From Streptomyces filipinensis (lineage in GTDB: Bacteria; Actinomycetota; Actinomycetes; Streptomycetales; Streptomycetaceae), in contig NZ_BMTD01000026.1 of assembly GCF_014649495.1 (NCBI RefSeq), positions 1-64,000 of the forward strand: a stretch of 64,000 nt of DNA. Reading direction: 5' to 3'. Shown piece by piece: positions 34,029-42,536 of the stretch. The translations under genes were made by a program, and so were the position numbers. Numbering within the stretch: the stretch's first letter is position 1; the number at the start of each line of letters is the position of its first letter. Under the pieces are notes generated by a model. It was not told the origin of the DNA. It did not search any database and saw only the letters and a list, made by a program, of their open reading frames with translations.

Positions 34029-35057
34029 TCAGCGCGAGACGAGCACCGCCGGGCGCCGGGACGCGATGACCTTCTTGGCCAGCGACTTCGGGCTGGTCAG
34101 AAAGCCCCAGCCCCACGACATGTGCATGGTGGCCAGGGCCACCGGGATCTGCAGCCGGGCCTTCAGCGGCAGCCCGCTGCCCGCCGGGACGGAGCCGGCG
34201 ACGATCGCCGCCAGATAGCCGCCGGGGACGAGGAAGCCCCACGGGGTGAGCACCGCGCCGGCCACGATCCCGGCGGCGATCGCGCACACCGCCACCGGCG
34301 GGGCGAGGTAGCGCAGGTTGATGGAGCCGGAGTGGTAGCGGGCGACGACATGCCGCCAGCGGCCGTAGTCCTTGTACTGCCGGGCGAGGGCGCGCACGCT
34401 CGGCCGCGGCCGGTACGACACCTTCAGCTCGGGCGAGAACCAGATCAGGCCGCCGGCCTCACGGATGCGGAAGTTCAGCTCCCAGTCCTGGGCGCGGATG
34501 AACTCCTCGTTGTATCCGCCCTGCTGTTCCAGGGCCTCGCGGCGGAAGACGCCGAGGTAGACGGTCTCGGCGGGGCCGGCCTCGCCACCGGTGTGGAAGG
34601 CGGCGTTGCCGACACCGATCTTCGAGGTCATCGCGGCGGCGACCGCGTGCTCCCAGTCGTTCTCGCCCTCGGCGTGCATGATGCCGCCGACGTTGCGCGC
34701 GCCGGTCTCCTCCAGGAGCCGCACGGCGGTGGCGATGTAGTTCGGCGAGAGCATGCCGTGGCCGTCGACGCGCACCACGACCGGGTGCCGGGAGGCCTTG
34801 ATCGCCGCGTTCAGCGCCGCGGGCGTACGGCCGGTCGGGTTCGGGACGGTGTGCACGCGCGGGTCTTCGCTGACCAGCTCGGCGGCGATCTCGTCCGTGC
34901 GGTCCGTGGACGGACCGAGGGCGATGACGACCTCCATCTCGCCGGCGTACTCCTGCGCGAGGATCGCTTGGACGGCCCCGCGCAGATGCCGCTCCTCGTT
35001 GAGGACGGGCATGATCACGGAAACAGCGGGGAGCCGCACGTCGGACTTGGCGTTCAT
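34029..35057 (-). CDS. GT2 family glycosyltransferase (ExoA-like)
   Basis: A 342-residue GT-A enzyme. VSVIMPVLNEERHL opens the nucleotide-binding fold, the metal site is VVRVDGHGML rather than a plain DxD (as in the ExoA group), and EEFIRAQDWELNFRIREAG supplies the catalytic acidic region. Two or three hydrophobic C-terminal segments (about 250-305) anchor it to the membrane. It probably adds a sugar to a lipid-linked surface glycan whose attachment the surrounding LCP enzymes complete. The ATG at 35057 has no clear ribosome-binding site. Confidence 0.9.
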   Translation of the reverse strand: MNAKSDVRLPAVSVIMPVLNEERHLRGAVQAILAQEYAGEMEVVIALGPSTDRTDEIAAELVSEDPRVHTVPNPTGRTPAALNAAIKASRHPVVVRVDGHGMLSPNYIATAVRLLEETGARNVGGIMHAEGENDWEHAVAAAMTSKIGVGNAAFHTGGEAGPAETVYLGVFRREALEQQGGYNEEFIRAQDWELNFRIREAGGLIWFSPELKVSYRPRPSVRALARQYKDYGRWRHVVARYHSGSINLRYLAPPVAVCAIAAGIVAGAVLTPWGFLVPGGYLAAIVAGSVPAGSGLPLKARLQIPVALATMHMSWGWGFLTSPKSLAKKVIASRRPAVLVSR

Positions 35058-35185
35058 AGGAGCCTCACGTTACCGCGAACGGGGGACACCGGTGCGCGCC
35101 GCAGGGGCGTAAGACCGGGCTGGAGATCGTATCGGCCTACGGTGCTCACGGATCCCACGTACGGCCTCGTCCGGAGGTGTCCCCT

Positions 35186-36682
35186 TTGGCCAGCCCGCCC
35201 CGGTCCCCTGCGCGTCCGCAGCGTCGACCGCAGCCGCCCCGCCGTGTGCCGCGCCCGCCCGAGCGGCCCGTGCGGTCCGTCCGGCCACCCCGGCGGCCCC
35301 GCTGGGCCATGCGGGCGGTGACCACGCTGTCCGTCGTGGTGCTCGCCTCGGCCGGGATCGGGCACGCGGTCATGAGCAGCCTGGACGCGGGCATCGCCCG
35401 GGTCGACGCCTTCAAGGACATGAAGAACCGGCCGCGCGCGGGCCACGGCACGAACGTGTTGCTGGTGGGCACCGACGGCCGCGACCGGATCACCGAGCGG
35501 GACCGGCGGGCGTACCGGCTGGGCGGGGCGCCCTGCCACTGCACCGACACGATGATGATCGTGCACATCTCGGAGAACCGGGACCGGGCCACCGTGGTGA
35601 GCCTGCCCCGCGACTCCTACGCCGAGGTGCCCGCGCACACCGACCCGGTCTCCGGGCAGCAGCACGGACCGCACCCCATCAGGCTGAACGCGGCCTACGC
35701 CGAGGGCGGCCCCCAGCTGACCGTCCGCACGGTCGAGAACATGACGCATGTGAAGATCGACCACTATCTGGAGGTCGACTTCGCCAGCTTCATGAAGACC
35801 GTGGACGTCCTCGGCGGGGTGACCGTGTGTACGACGACGCCGCTGCAGGACTCCTACACCGGCCTCGACCTCGCCGCCGGCACCCACACCCTCATGGGCG
35901 GTCAGGCGCTGCAGTACGTGCGGGCCCGGCACATCGACGGGGCGAGCGACCTGGGCCGGATGAAACGGCAGCAGCAGTTCCTGGCCGAGCTGATCGACAA
36001 GGCCACCTCCTCCGGGGTGCTGCTGAACCCGATGCGGTTCCGGGACGTGACCCGGGCGGTGCTCGGCTCGGTCCGCGCCGACGAGGGCTTCGGTACCGAC
36101 GAGCTGCTCGACCTCGGCCGGGCCATGCGGAACTTCTCCCCGTCCTCCTCCGAGTTCACCACCGTGCCCATCGGGCAGCTGAACTACCCGGCCAAGGGCA
36201 TCGGCTCGACCCTGAAGTGGGACGAGACCAGGGCGGCCCAGCTGTTCTCGGCCCTGCGCGACGACAGGCCGCTCACCGCGGACCGCCCGGAGCACGGCAC
36301 GGCCCCGGCGACGCCGGTGGAGGTGGATCCGCGGCAGGTCCGGGTCCTGGTGGCGAACGGCACCGGCACGGCCGGCCTCGCCAAACGGGTCGACGAGGCG
36401 CTCGCGGCGACCGGCTTCGCCACGACCCACCAGCCGGTGGACGCGCCCGCCCACGCCCCGCACACCGTCATCTCCTACGACCCCCGCTGGGACCGCTCGG
36501 CCCGCTCCCTGGCCGCCGCCCTGCCCGGCGCCGAGCTGCGCCCCCTACCGGGCCAGGGCCCGCTGCTGAAAGTGGTCGTCGGCGCCGACTTCAAGGACGT
36601 GCGCAAGGTCCGCTACGACGACCCGCAGCAGCCGCAGCAGAACGTGGTGCGCGGCAACGAGGTGGTGTGCTCGGGCTCCTAG
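35186..36682 (+). CDS. LCP family glycopolymer ligase 4 with LytR_C domain
   Basis: A 498-residue protein starting at a TTG with GGAGG 8 nt upstream; the GTG 9 nt earlier overlaps that site. A Pro/Arg-rich N-terminus of about 45 residues and one helix (about 48-65) precede the LCP domain: NVLLVGTDGRD, CTDTMMIVHIS, SLPRDSYAEVP, YVRARHIDGASDLGRMKRQQ. The LytR_C domain lies at about 370-470 (VRVLVANGTGTAGLAKRV). It carries an extra Cys pair APCHCTD beside the active site. It is convergent with LCP gene 5, only 27 bp away. Confidence 0.93.
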   Translation: MASPPRSPARPQRRPQPPRRVPRPPERPVRSVRPPRRPRWAMRAVTTLSVVVLASAGIGHAVMSSLDAGIARVDAFKDMKNRPRAGHGTNVLLVGTDGRDRITERDRRAYRLGGAPCHCTDTMMIVHISENRDRATVVSLPRDSYAEVPAHTDPVSGQQHGPHPIRLNAAYAEGGPQLTVRTVENMTHVKIDHYLEVDFASFMKTVDVLGGVTVCTTTPLQDSYTGLDLAAGTHTLMGGQALQYVRARHIDGASDLGRMKRQQQFLAELIDKATSSGVLLNPMRFRDVTRAVLGSVRADEGFGTDELLDLGRAMRNFSPSSSEFTTVPIGQLNYPAKGIGSTLKWDETRAAQLFSALRDDRPLTADRPEHGTAPATPVEVDPRQVRVLVANGTGTAGLAKRVDEALAATGFATTHQPVDAPAHAPHTVISYDPRWDRSARSLAAALPGAELRPLPGQGPLLKVVVGADFKDVRKVRYDDPQQPQQNVVRGNEVVCSGS

Positions 36683-36709
36683 TCCCGCGGGGCTCCCGGT
36701 CTGTGCGGC

Positions 36710-38428
36710 TCAGGAGGCGCACTTGACCTCGTCGGCCGTCTGCTTCTGGACGGCGGGGGGCTCGGCGGGGCCGTCGACCGGGATGCCCGCGCCCTGGAAG
36801 TCGGCGCCGAGGCGCAGGACGATCGCCGGCAGCCCCTGGTCGTTGGTCTCGCTCCTGCCCGGCTTCAGCGCGTCGCCGGCCAGCCCCATGAGGTCGGCCA
36901 GCTCCCGCGCCTGGGCGGCCTGGCCGGGGGCGTACTCCAGGGTGGTCTTCGGCTGGTGCGCCCCCGTGTTGCCGAGCTGGGTGGACCTGGTGACCCCCTT
37001 CTGTGTCTGCAGCCAGGCCAGGGCCGCCTGGGCGGAGCCGTCGGGGGCGCCCGCGTTGTAGAGGTCGACGCGGACGTCACCGGGCGCCGACCGCGGGCCC
37101 TTGAGCCTGGCGTCCTGGGTCGCCTTCTGCCGCTTCTTCACCTCGGTGAAGGAGACATCGCCCTTGATCGCGGAGAAGATCTGCCCGGCGGGCCCCGGCT
37201 GCACGAGGACCGTCTTGTGGACCGGGCCGTCGGCGGGGTTGTCGCGGACCGGCAGGGTGAGGAAGGTGATGTTCTTCGGCGGTACCTTCTTCAGCTCCAG
37301 GGCCACGTCCTTGAGCGTGGTGATGTGCCCGATGCCCTTGTCCACCGTGAGCGCCCTGGTCGCCGTCTCCGCCAGGTCCATCAGCCGGGTCGGACTGGTC
37401 AGGGTGGAGTCCGACTTCATCTTGCGGAACAGGGAGCCGAGGAACTTCTGCTGGACCTTGATGCGGTCGAGGTCGCCGTGGTTGCCCCAGCTGTAGCGGG
37501 TGCGGACGAAGGCCAGGGCCTGCTCGCCCTCGATCTTCGACGGTCCGGCGGGCAGGTCCAGGTGCGACTTCTTGTCCTTCACGGGGTGCGCCAGGCAGAC
37601 GTCGACCCCGCCGACGGCCGTCGTCAGCGTCTTCACCGCGTTGAAGTCGGCCATCATGAAGTGGTCGACCTTCATCCCGCCGGCGAGCTGCTCGACGGTA
37701 CGGACCGTGCAACCGGGGTCGCGGCCCAGCTGGCCGAGGCTCTGGTTGAAGCGGACGCCCTTCGTCCCCGGGACGACCTTGATGGAGTCGTCGGGCTGCT
37801 TGGTCGGGCAGTCCGGTATGTCGGTGATCAGGTCGCGGGGGATGCTGAGCGCGGTCGCGTTCGTCCGGTCCTGGGAGACGTGCAGCAGGATGTTGGTGTC
37901 GGCGTGCCCGACGCTGTTCGCGTCGCCGTAGCCGGCGTCGCCCTTGCCCTGCCGTTTGTCGGTGCCGATCACCAGGACGCTGAACGCCTTGTCCTTGCTG
38001 AAGGAGTCGCTGGTGGCGCCGGCGGTGTCGGTGGTGCTGATGTTGTCGTCGAGGTGCTTGAGGTAGAGGTAGCCACCGACGGCACCGGCGACGACCACGA
38101 AGGCCAGGGTGCCGCTGGTCCACAGCAGGATCCTTTTTCCGGTGGACCTCTTCTTACCCGCGGACTTCCTGCCCGCGGGCTTCCTCTCACCGGCGGACCG
38201 CTTCCTGCCCGCGGGCCCCTTCCCGGCGGCCCTGCGCTGCGGACGGCCCGTGGACCGCCCACGGCCCTCCCGGTCCGGCCCGGCGTCCGGTGCGGAGCGG
38301 GGCCCGGGCACGGTGGGCCGCTCGGCGGGCGGGCCCGGCCGCAGCTCGTACTCGCCGGTGTGCGGGTTGCGGACCCACTGGTCCGCGGGATCGATGTCGT
38401 CGCCCCACTCACGGCCCGGCCTGTCCAC
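36710..38428 (-). CDS. LCP family glycopolymer ligase 5 with LytR_C domain
   Basis: A 572-residue close paralogue of LCP gene 2. The N-terminus has DIDPADQWVRNPHTGEYELR, then a Lys/Arg/Gly repeat region (about 70-95; SAGERKPAGRKSAGKK) unlike its partner, one helix (about 98-118), the LCP domain (VLVIGTDKRQGKG, HADTNILLH, SIPRDLITDIP, AFVRTRYSWGNHGDLDRIKVQQ) and a LytR_C domain. The GTG start is supported by the paralogue alignment. The inverted orientation relative to LCP gene 2 suggests duplication followed by inversion. Confidence 0.94.
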   Translation of the reverse strand: MDRPGREWGDDIDPADQWVRNPHTGEYELRPGPPAERPTVPGPRSAPDAGPDREGRGRSTGRPQRRAAGKGPAGRKRSAGERKPAGRKSAGKKRSTGKRILLWTSGTLAFVVVAGAVGGYLYLKHLDDNISTTDTAGATSDSFSKDKAFSVLVIGTDKRQGKGDAGYGDANSVGHADTNILLHVSQDRTNATALSIPRDLITDIPDCPTKQPDDSIKVVPGTKGVRFNQSLGQLGRDPGCTVRTVEQLAGGMKVDHFMMADFNAVKTLTTAVGGVDVCLAHPVKDKKSHLDLPAGPSKIEGEQALAFVRTRYSWGNHGDLDRIKVQQKFLGSLFRKMKSDSTLTSPTRLMDLAETATRALTVDKGIGHITTLKDVALELKKVPPKNITFLTLPVRDNPADGPVHKTVLVQPGPAGQIFSAIKGDVSFTEVKKRQKATQDARLKGPRSAPGDVRVDLYNAGAPDGSAQAALAWLQTQKGVTRSTQLGNTGAHQPKTTLEYAPGQAAQARELADLMGLAGDALKPGRSETNDQGLPAIVLRLGADFQGAGIPVDGPAEPPAVQKQTADEVKCAS

Positions 38429-38512
38429 GCCTCAGCACCCCCCGCAGGGGCCACCACGGCCAGCCCCCCGTCACTCTCCGCCTGTCGGACGGCGGGCGGG
38501 CACACAGCCACC

Positions 38513-38544
38513 CACCGGATCGCTCACATTATCCGCACAGATCA
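38513..38544 (-). promoter_or_regulatory. Upstream element shared by two LCP genes, copy 2
   Basis: The minus strand reads 28 of 32 identical to 30281-30312, core GGATA..GTGAGCGATCCGGTG, with TAATGT as a possible -10. No consensus -35 is visible at the right distance. Confidence 0.65.
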
Positions 38545-38609
38545 TCGACAGACGGCCGGAGTGATACTTGCCACTTCCGTACAACCCCCCGGCGGTTCAA
38601 GGAAGTTGT

Positions 38610-39170
38610 TCAGTCCTCGAACCCCTCCGCGGCCCTCTTCTCACGCAGCTCGCGGATCGCGCGGCGGCGGGCCAGCCGGTGGGTGCGGCGGATCTGGGCC
38701 TCCTGGTAGCGGCGGCGGTCCCGGTCGGTCTCCGGGAGCACCGGCGGCACCCGGCGCGGCTTGCCGTCGGCGTCGACGGCCGCGAAGACCAGGTAGGCCG
38801 AGCCGACCTGGGTGGCCGGCGCCGACTCGTTCCAGCGCTCGGCGAGGACGCGCACGCCGACCTCCATGGAGGTCCGGCCGGTCCAGTTCACCTGCGCCTT
38901 CACATGGACCAGGTCACCGACGCGGACCGGCTCCAGAAAGGCCATCTCGTCCATGGACGCGGTGACCGCGGGGCCACCGGAGTGCCGGCCGGCCACGGCG
39001 CCCGCCGCGTCGTCGACCAGCTTCATGATCACCCCGCCGTGCACCGTCCCCAGCAGGTTGGTGTCGTTGTGGGTCATGATGTGGCTGAGGGTGGTGCGCG
39101 AAGCTGAGGTCGGCTTGCCGGGGATGTCCGGTTCGATGTCCGGAATCGCGTCCGTGGCCTGGTCTGTCAT
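38610..39170 (-). CDS. Acyl-CoA thioesterase, hotdog fold (YciA/BACH type)
   Basis: A 186-residue thioesterase. The single hotdog domain (about 25-140) shows SHIMTHNDTNLLGTVHGGVIMKLVDDAAGAVA, the 4HBT catalytic helix with the Asn/Asp seen in long-chain acyl-CoA hydrolases, and a charged Arg-rich tail of about 45 residues. It should hydrolyse fatty acyl-CoA in the cytosol. The ATG at 39170 has GGAGGG 2 nt upstream of GC-ATG. It diverges from LCP gene 6. Confidence 0.9.
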   Translation of the reverse strand: MTDQATDAIPDIEPDIPGKPTSASRTTLSHIMTHNDTNLLGTVHGGVIMKLVDDAAGAVAGRHSGGPAVTASMDEMAFLEPVRVGDLVHVKAQVNWTGRTSMEVGVRVLAERWNESAPATQVGSAYLVFAAVDADGKPRRVPPVLPETDRDRRRYQEAQIRRTHRLARRRAIRELREKRAAEGFED

Positions 39171-39289
39171 GCCCTCCACCTTATGCCGAAGTGACTTTCG
39201 CGGGATTTGTGTCAGCTTCGCAACAGCGGCGCTCTTATTTTCCGACAGCCCTTGTAAGGCACACCGCGGCGCCCTGCACACTGGGGCCC

Positions 39290-40609
39290 ATGAATGACTG
39301 GCCCCAGGGATGGTCCGACGACAACCGCGGCCCGCGGTACGGACGCGGCAGCGCCGGCGCGCAGCCGGAAGGCGCCCGCGTGATGCGTCAGGTGCAGCGC
39401 GGCCCGGCGGTACCGCCCGGGCAGCGCTCGTACGGCGACCCCGGTCCGGCGGCGCCGCCGTACGGGCCCGGCGTCCCGCAGCAGCCGTCGTACGTGGACG
39501 GCCGTGGCTACGACGACGGCGCCGGCTACGGCGACTACGACAGCGGCTACAACACCGGCCAGGTCTACGGCGCCCCCGGCGGCCGCGGCCCGGGCGGCAC
39601 GGCGGACGCGCCGCCCCGCGCCCCGCGCCCCGCGCCGAACTGGCGGCGCCGGATCAAGTGGACCACGATCACCGTGGCGACCGTGCTGGTCGTCACGTCG
39701 GTCGCGACGTACTTCTGGGCCGACTCCAAGCTGCGCCGCGAGGTCGACCTGGCCCAGGTCATCGACCGGCCGTCGGCGGGCTCCGGCACGAACTACCTGA
39801 TCGTCGGCTCGGACAGCCGTGAGGGCATGTCCAAGGCGGACGAGAAGAAGCTGCACACCGGCGGCGCCGAGGGCAAGCGCACGGACTCGATGATGATCCT
39901 GCACGTCGGCGACAACGGCGACACGCTGGTCTCGCTGCCGCGCGACTCGAACGTGACCGTCCCGTCGTTCAAGGGGACGTCCGGGAAGCTCTACCCGGCC
40001 ACGGGCCGGCAGGAGAAGCTCAACGCGACCTACGCCGAGGACGGCCCGACCCTGCTGGTCCGCACGATCGAGGCCAACACCGGTCTGCACATCGACCACT
40101 ACGTGGAGATCGGCTTCCAGGGCTTCGCCAACATCGTGGACGCGGTCGGCGGTGTCGAGATCAACATCGACAAGGGCTTCAAGGACAAGTGGTCCGGCGC
40201 CGACTTCAAGGCGGGCAACCAGACCCTGAACGGCCAGCAAGCCCTCGCCTTCGTCCGCACCCGGCACGCGTTCGCCACCTCCGACCTGCAGCGCACCAAG
40301 AACCAGCAGAAGTTCCTGTCGGCGCTGGCCCACCAGGTGGCCACCCCGTCGACGATCCTCAACCCGTTCAAGTTCTACCCGGTGATGGGTGCGGGTCTGG
40401 ACTCCCTGATCGTCGACAAGGACATGAGCCTGTGGGACCTGGGCTCGATGTTCTGGGCGATGAAGGGCGTCCAGGGCGGTGACGGCACGTCCTTGAACAT
40501 GCCGATCTCCGGTTCCGTCGGCGGCAACCTCGTCTGGGACAAGGCGAAGGTCAAGACGCTGGTGGACGAGCTGAACAACGACCAGAAGGTCACGGTCTCC
40601 GGCAACTGA
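39290..40609 (+). CDS. LCP family glycopolymer ligase 6
   Basis: A 439-residue protein. The cytoplasmic N-terminus (about 120 residues) is Pro/Gly/Tyr-rich (YGDYDSGYNTGQVYG), unlike the other five. One helix lies at about 125-145. The LCP domain has YLIVGSDSREG, RTDSMMILHVGD, SLPRDSNVTVP and AFVRTRHAFATSDLQRTKNQQ; the usual Arg before QQ is Asn here. It has no LytR_C domain. No ribosome-binding site precedes the ATG; TTGTAA and TGCACA with a 17-bp spacer end 9 nt before it, so a leaderless start is possible but weakly supported. Confidence 0.93.
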   Translation: MNDWPQGWSDDNRGPRYGRGSAGAQPEGARVMRQVQRGPAVPPGQRSYGDPGPAAPPYGPGVPQQPSYVDGRGYDDGAGYGDYDSGYNTGQVYGAPGGRGPGGTADAPPRAPRPAPNWRRRIKWTTITVATVLVVTSVATYFWADSKLRREVDLAQVIDRPSAGSGTNYLIVGSDSREGMSKADEKKLHTGGAEGKRTDSMMILHVGDNGDTLVSLPRDSNVTVPSFKGTSGKLYPATGRQEKLNATYAEDGPTLLVRTIEANTGLHIDHYVEIGFQGFANIVDAVGGVEINIDKGFKDKWSGADFKAGNQTLNGQQALAFVRTRHAFATSDLQRTKNQQKFLSALAHQVATPSTILNPFKFYPVMGAGLDSLIVDKDMSLWDLGSMFWAMKGVQGGDGTSLNMPISGSVGGNLVWDKAKVKTLVDELNNDQKVTVSGN

Positions 40610-40626
40610 CGGTATCGCCGTACACA

Positions 40627-40658
40627 GGTCGAGGGCACCCGGACGGGTGCCCTCGACC
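40627..40658. terminator. Bidirectional terminator
   Basis: GGTCGAGGGCACCC and GGGTGCCCTCGACC form a perfect 14-bp stem on a GGAC loop, between the convergent LCP gene 6 and the copper-protein gene. Confidence 0.88.
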
Positions 40659-40673
40659 GCGTTCGGCAGGGCG

Positions 40674-41036
40674 TCACATCTTGGCGCCCGCCATGGCGCG
40701 GCACATCTCCGCCGCGCGGCGACACGCCTCCGCGCAGCGCATCATCTGCGGGTCGTCCGGCATCGCCATACACGCCTCGGCGCACATCTCGCACGCCTTG
40801 GCGCACATCGCGCACATCTCGCCCGACATGGGCGAGCGGCGCATCATCATGTCGGCGCACATACGGGTCGTCTCGGAGCAGTCCATGAGCGCGCGCATGA
40901 TCTGCATCTGGGCCTGGCCACCCATCTGCATGCAGGAGCTCATGGTCTCCTCGCACATGGTGTGCGCGGCCATGCAGGCGTTGACGCAGTCCTGCATCTG
41001 CTGGGTCATGGGCGTCATCGTTCCGGGCTGGGTCAT
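40674..41036 (-). CDS. Four-helix-bundle copper storage protein (Csp-like)
   Basis: A 120-residue Met/Cys-rich protein with 14 Cys in helical CxxxC and CxxC spacings (CVNACMAAHTMC, CAMCAKACEMCAEAC) and a C-terminal CAEACRRAAEMC. No signal peptide is seen, so it is cytosolic like Csp3-type proteins, which store many Cu(I) ions within a four-helix bundle. A cytosolic Csp contributing to copper tolerance has been described in Streptomyces lividans. The ATG at 41036 has GAGGAG only 2 nt away, so the second Met (MTPMTQQM) may be used instead. There is no copper regulator beside it. Confidence 0.88.
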   Translation of the reverse strand: MTQPGTMTPMTQQMQDCVNACMAAHTMCEETMSSCMQMGGQAQMQIMRALMDCSETTRMCADMMMRRSPMSGEMCAMCAKACEMCAEACMAMPDDPQMMRCAEACRRAAEMCRAMAGAKM

Positions 41037-41145
41037 GGCTCCTCCTCGGAGGCGGGGACCCGGGACGGGTCCCGTGTGCTTCCGTCCTACGTCCCCGGTG
41101 GCCGCCCCGCATGTGACCGACCGGTCGGCAGGTGCGCCCGGGCAG

Positions 41146-41175
41146 CGGAAAGGCGCCCCGCGGGGCGCCTTTCCG
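41146..41175 (-). terminator. Terminator of the acyl-CoA dehydrogenase gene
   Basis: A perfect 30-bp palindrome (arms CGGAAAGGCGCCCCG and CGGGGCGCCTTTCCG, no loop) starts 22 bp beyond the gene's stop on the minus strand. Confidence 0.8.
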
Positions 41176-41197
41176 GACAACCGTGCCGCTCGTGCCG

Positions 41198-42355
41198 TTA
41201 CGGCAGGTTGCGGGCCATGACGATCCGCTGGACCTGGTTGGTGCCCTCGTAGATCTGGGTGATCTTCGCGTCGCGCATCATGCGCTCCACCGGGTAGTCG
41301 CGGGTGTAGCCGTAGCCGCCGAGGAGCTGGACCGCGTCGGTGGTGACCTCCATCGCCACGTCCGAGGCGAAACACTTGGCGGCGGCGCCCAGGTAGGTGA
41401 GGTCGGCGTCGCCGCGCTCGGAGGCGGCGGCGGCCTGGTAGGTGAGGGCGCGGGCCGCCGAGATCTTCATCGACATGTCGGCGAGCATGAACTGGATGCC
41501 CTGGAAGTCGGCGATCGCCTTGCCGAACTGCTTGCGCTCCTGGACGTAGCCCTTGGCGTAGTCGAGGGCGCCCTGGGCGACGCCGAGGGCCTGGGCCGCG
41601 ATGGTGATGCGGGTGTGGTCCAGGGTCTTCATGGCGGTCGCGAAGCCGGTGCCCTCCTCGCCGATCATGCGGTCGGCGGGGATGCGGACGTTGTCGAAGT
41701 AGACCTCGCGGGTCGGGGAGCCCTTGATGCCGAGCTTCTTCTCCGGGGCGCCGAAGGAGACGCCCTCGTCGGACTTCTCGACGACGAAGGCGGAGATGCC
41801 CTTGGAGCGCTTGGAGGGGTCGGTGACGGCCATCACCGTGTAGTACTCGGAGACGCCCGCGTTGGTGATCCAGCGCTTGACGCCGTTGAGGATCCAGTGG
41901 TCGCCGTCGCGGACCGCCTTGGTCTTCATGCCGGCCGCGTCCGAGCCCGCCTCCGGCTCGGAGAGGCAGTACGAGAACATCGCGTCGCCCTTGGCGAGCG
42001 GGGTCAGGTACTTCTTCTTCAGCGCCTCGCCGCCGGAGAGGATCACCGGGAGGGAGCCGAGCTTGTTCACGGCCGGGATCAGGGAGGAGGAGACGCAGGC
42101 GCGGGCCACTTCCTCGATCACGATGACCGTGGCGAGCGCGTCGGCGCCGGCGCCGCCGTACTCCTCGGGGACGTGCACCGCGTGGAGGTCGCCTGCGACG
42201 AGGGCGTCGAGGGCCTCCTGCGGGAAGCGGGCCTCCTCGTCCACCGCCGCGGCGAACGGCGCGATCTTCGCCTCGACCAGGGATCGGACGGCGTCCCGGA
42301 GCATGTCGTGCTCCTCGGACGGGCGGTACAGGTCGAAGTCAGCCGATCCGGCCAC
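41198..42355 (-). CDS. Acyl-CoA dehydrogenase
   Basis: A 385-residue FAD enzyme for alpha,beta-dehydrogenation of acyl-CoA. FAD and substrate motifs are seen in FSYCLSEPEAGSDAAGMKT and WITNAGVSEYYTVMAV, the QLLGGYGYTRDYPVERMMRDAK signature is near the C-terminus, and the probable catalytic Glu is in QIYEGTNQVQR. Length is standard. It corresponds in context (before purE/purK) to fadE25 of mycobacteria. The start is the GTG at 42355 with GAGAGA upstream. It diverges from UDP-glucose dehydrogenase over 181 bp that hold an AT-rich inverted repeat. Confidence 0.95.
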   Translation of the reverse strand: MAGSADFDLYRPSEEHDMLRDAVRSLVEAKIAPFAAAVDEEARFPQEALDALVAGDLHAVHVPEEYGGAGADALATVIVIEEVARACVSSSLIPAVNKLGSLPVILSGGEALKKKYLTPLAKGDAMFSYCLSEPEAGSDAAGMKTKAVRDGDHWILNGVKRWITNAGVSEYYTVMAVTDPSKRSKGISAFVVEKSDEGVSFGAPEKKLGIKGSPTREVYFDNVRIPADRMIGEEGTGFATAMKTLDHTRITIAAQALGVAQGALDYAKGYVQERKQFGKAIADFQGIQFMLADMSMKISAARALTYQAAAASERGDADLTYLGAAAKCFASDVAMEVTTDAVQLLGGYGYTRDYPVERMMRDAKITQIYEGTNQVQRIVMARNLP

Positions 42356-42395
42356 GGTCTCTCACGCTCCAAAGACGCAGTGATACTGACGCTAA

Positions 42396-42409
42396 TTACC
42401 GTTAAGTAA
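42396..42409. promoter_or_regulatory. AT-rich inverted repeat upstream of the acyl-CoA dehydrogenase
   Basis: TTAC-CGTTAA-GTAA stands in an unusually AT-rich 40-bp stretch about 40-80 bp upstream of the gene. The arrangement is typical of a TetR-family operator. Which gene it serves is not decided by sequence. Confidence 0.45.
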
Positions 42410-42536
42410 CTCAAATTTTAGAGGGCCGCCGGTAGGACGCCTACGTGAGCTACGCGACAGCGGGAAATTGCCCGGTGGACGGCCCGACTATGCTCAGGCA
42501 CCGCACGTGAGAGTCCCCTAGCTGGAGCGCATCCCC

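Noticed and set aside
38513..38544. Resemblance of GCGGATAA to the -10 of WhiG-dependent promoters
   Set aside because: No TAAA-type -35 at the required distance, and the partner element has GCGGATAGG instead.
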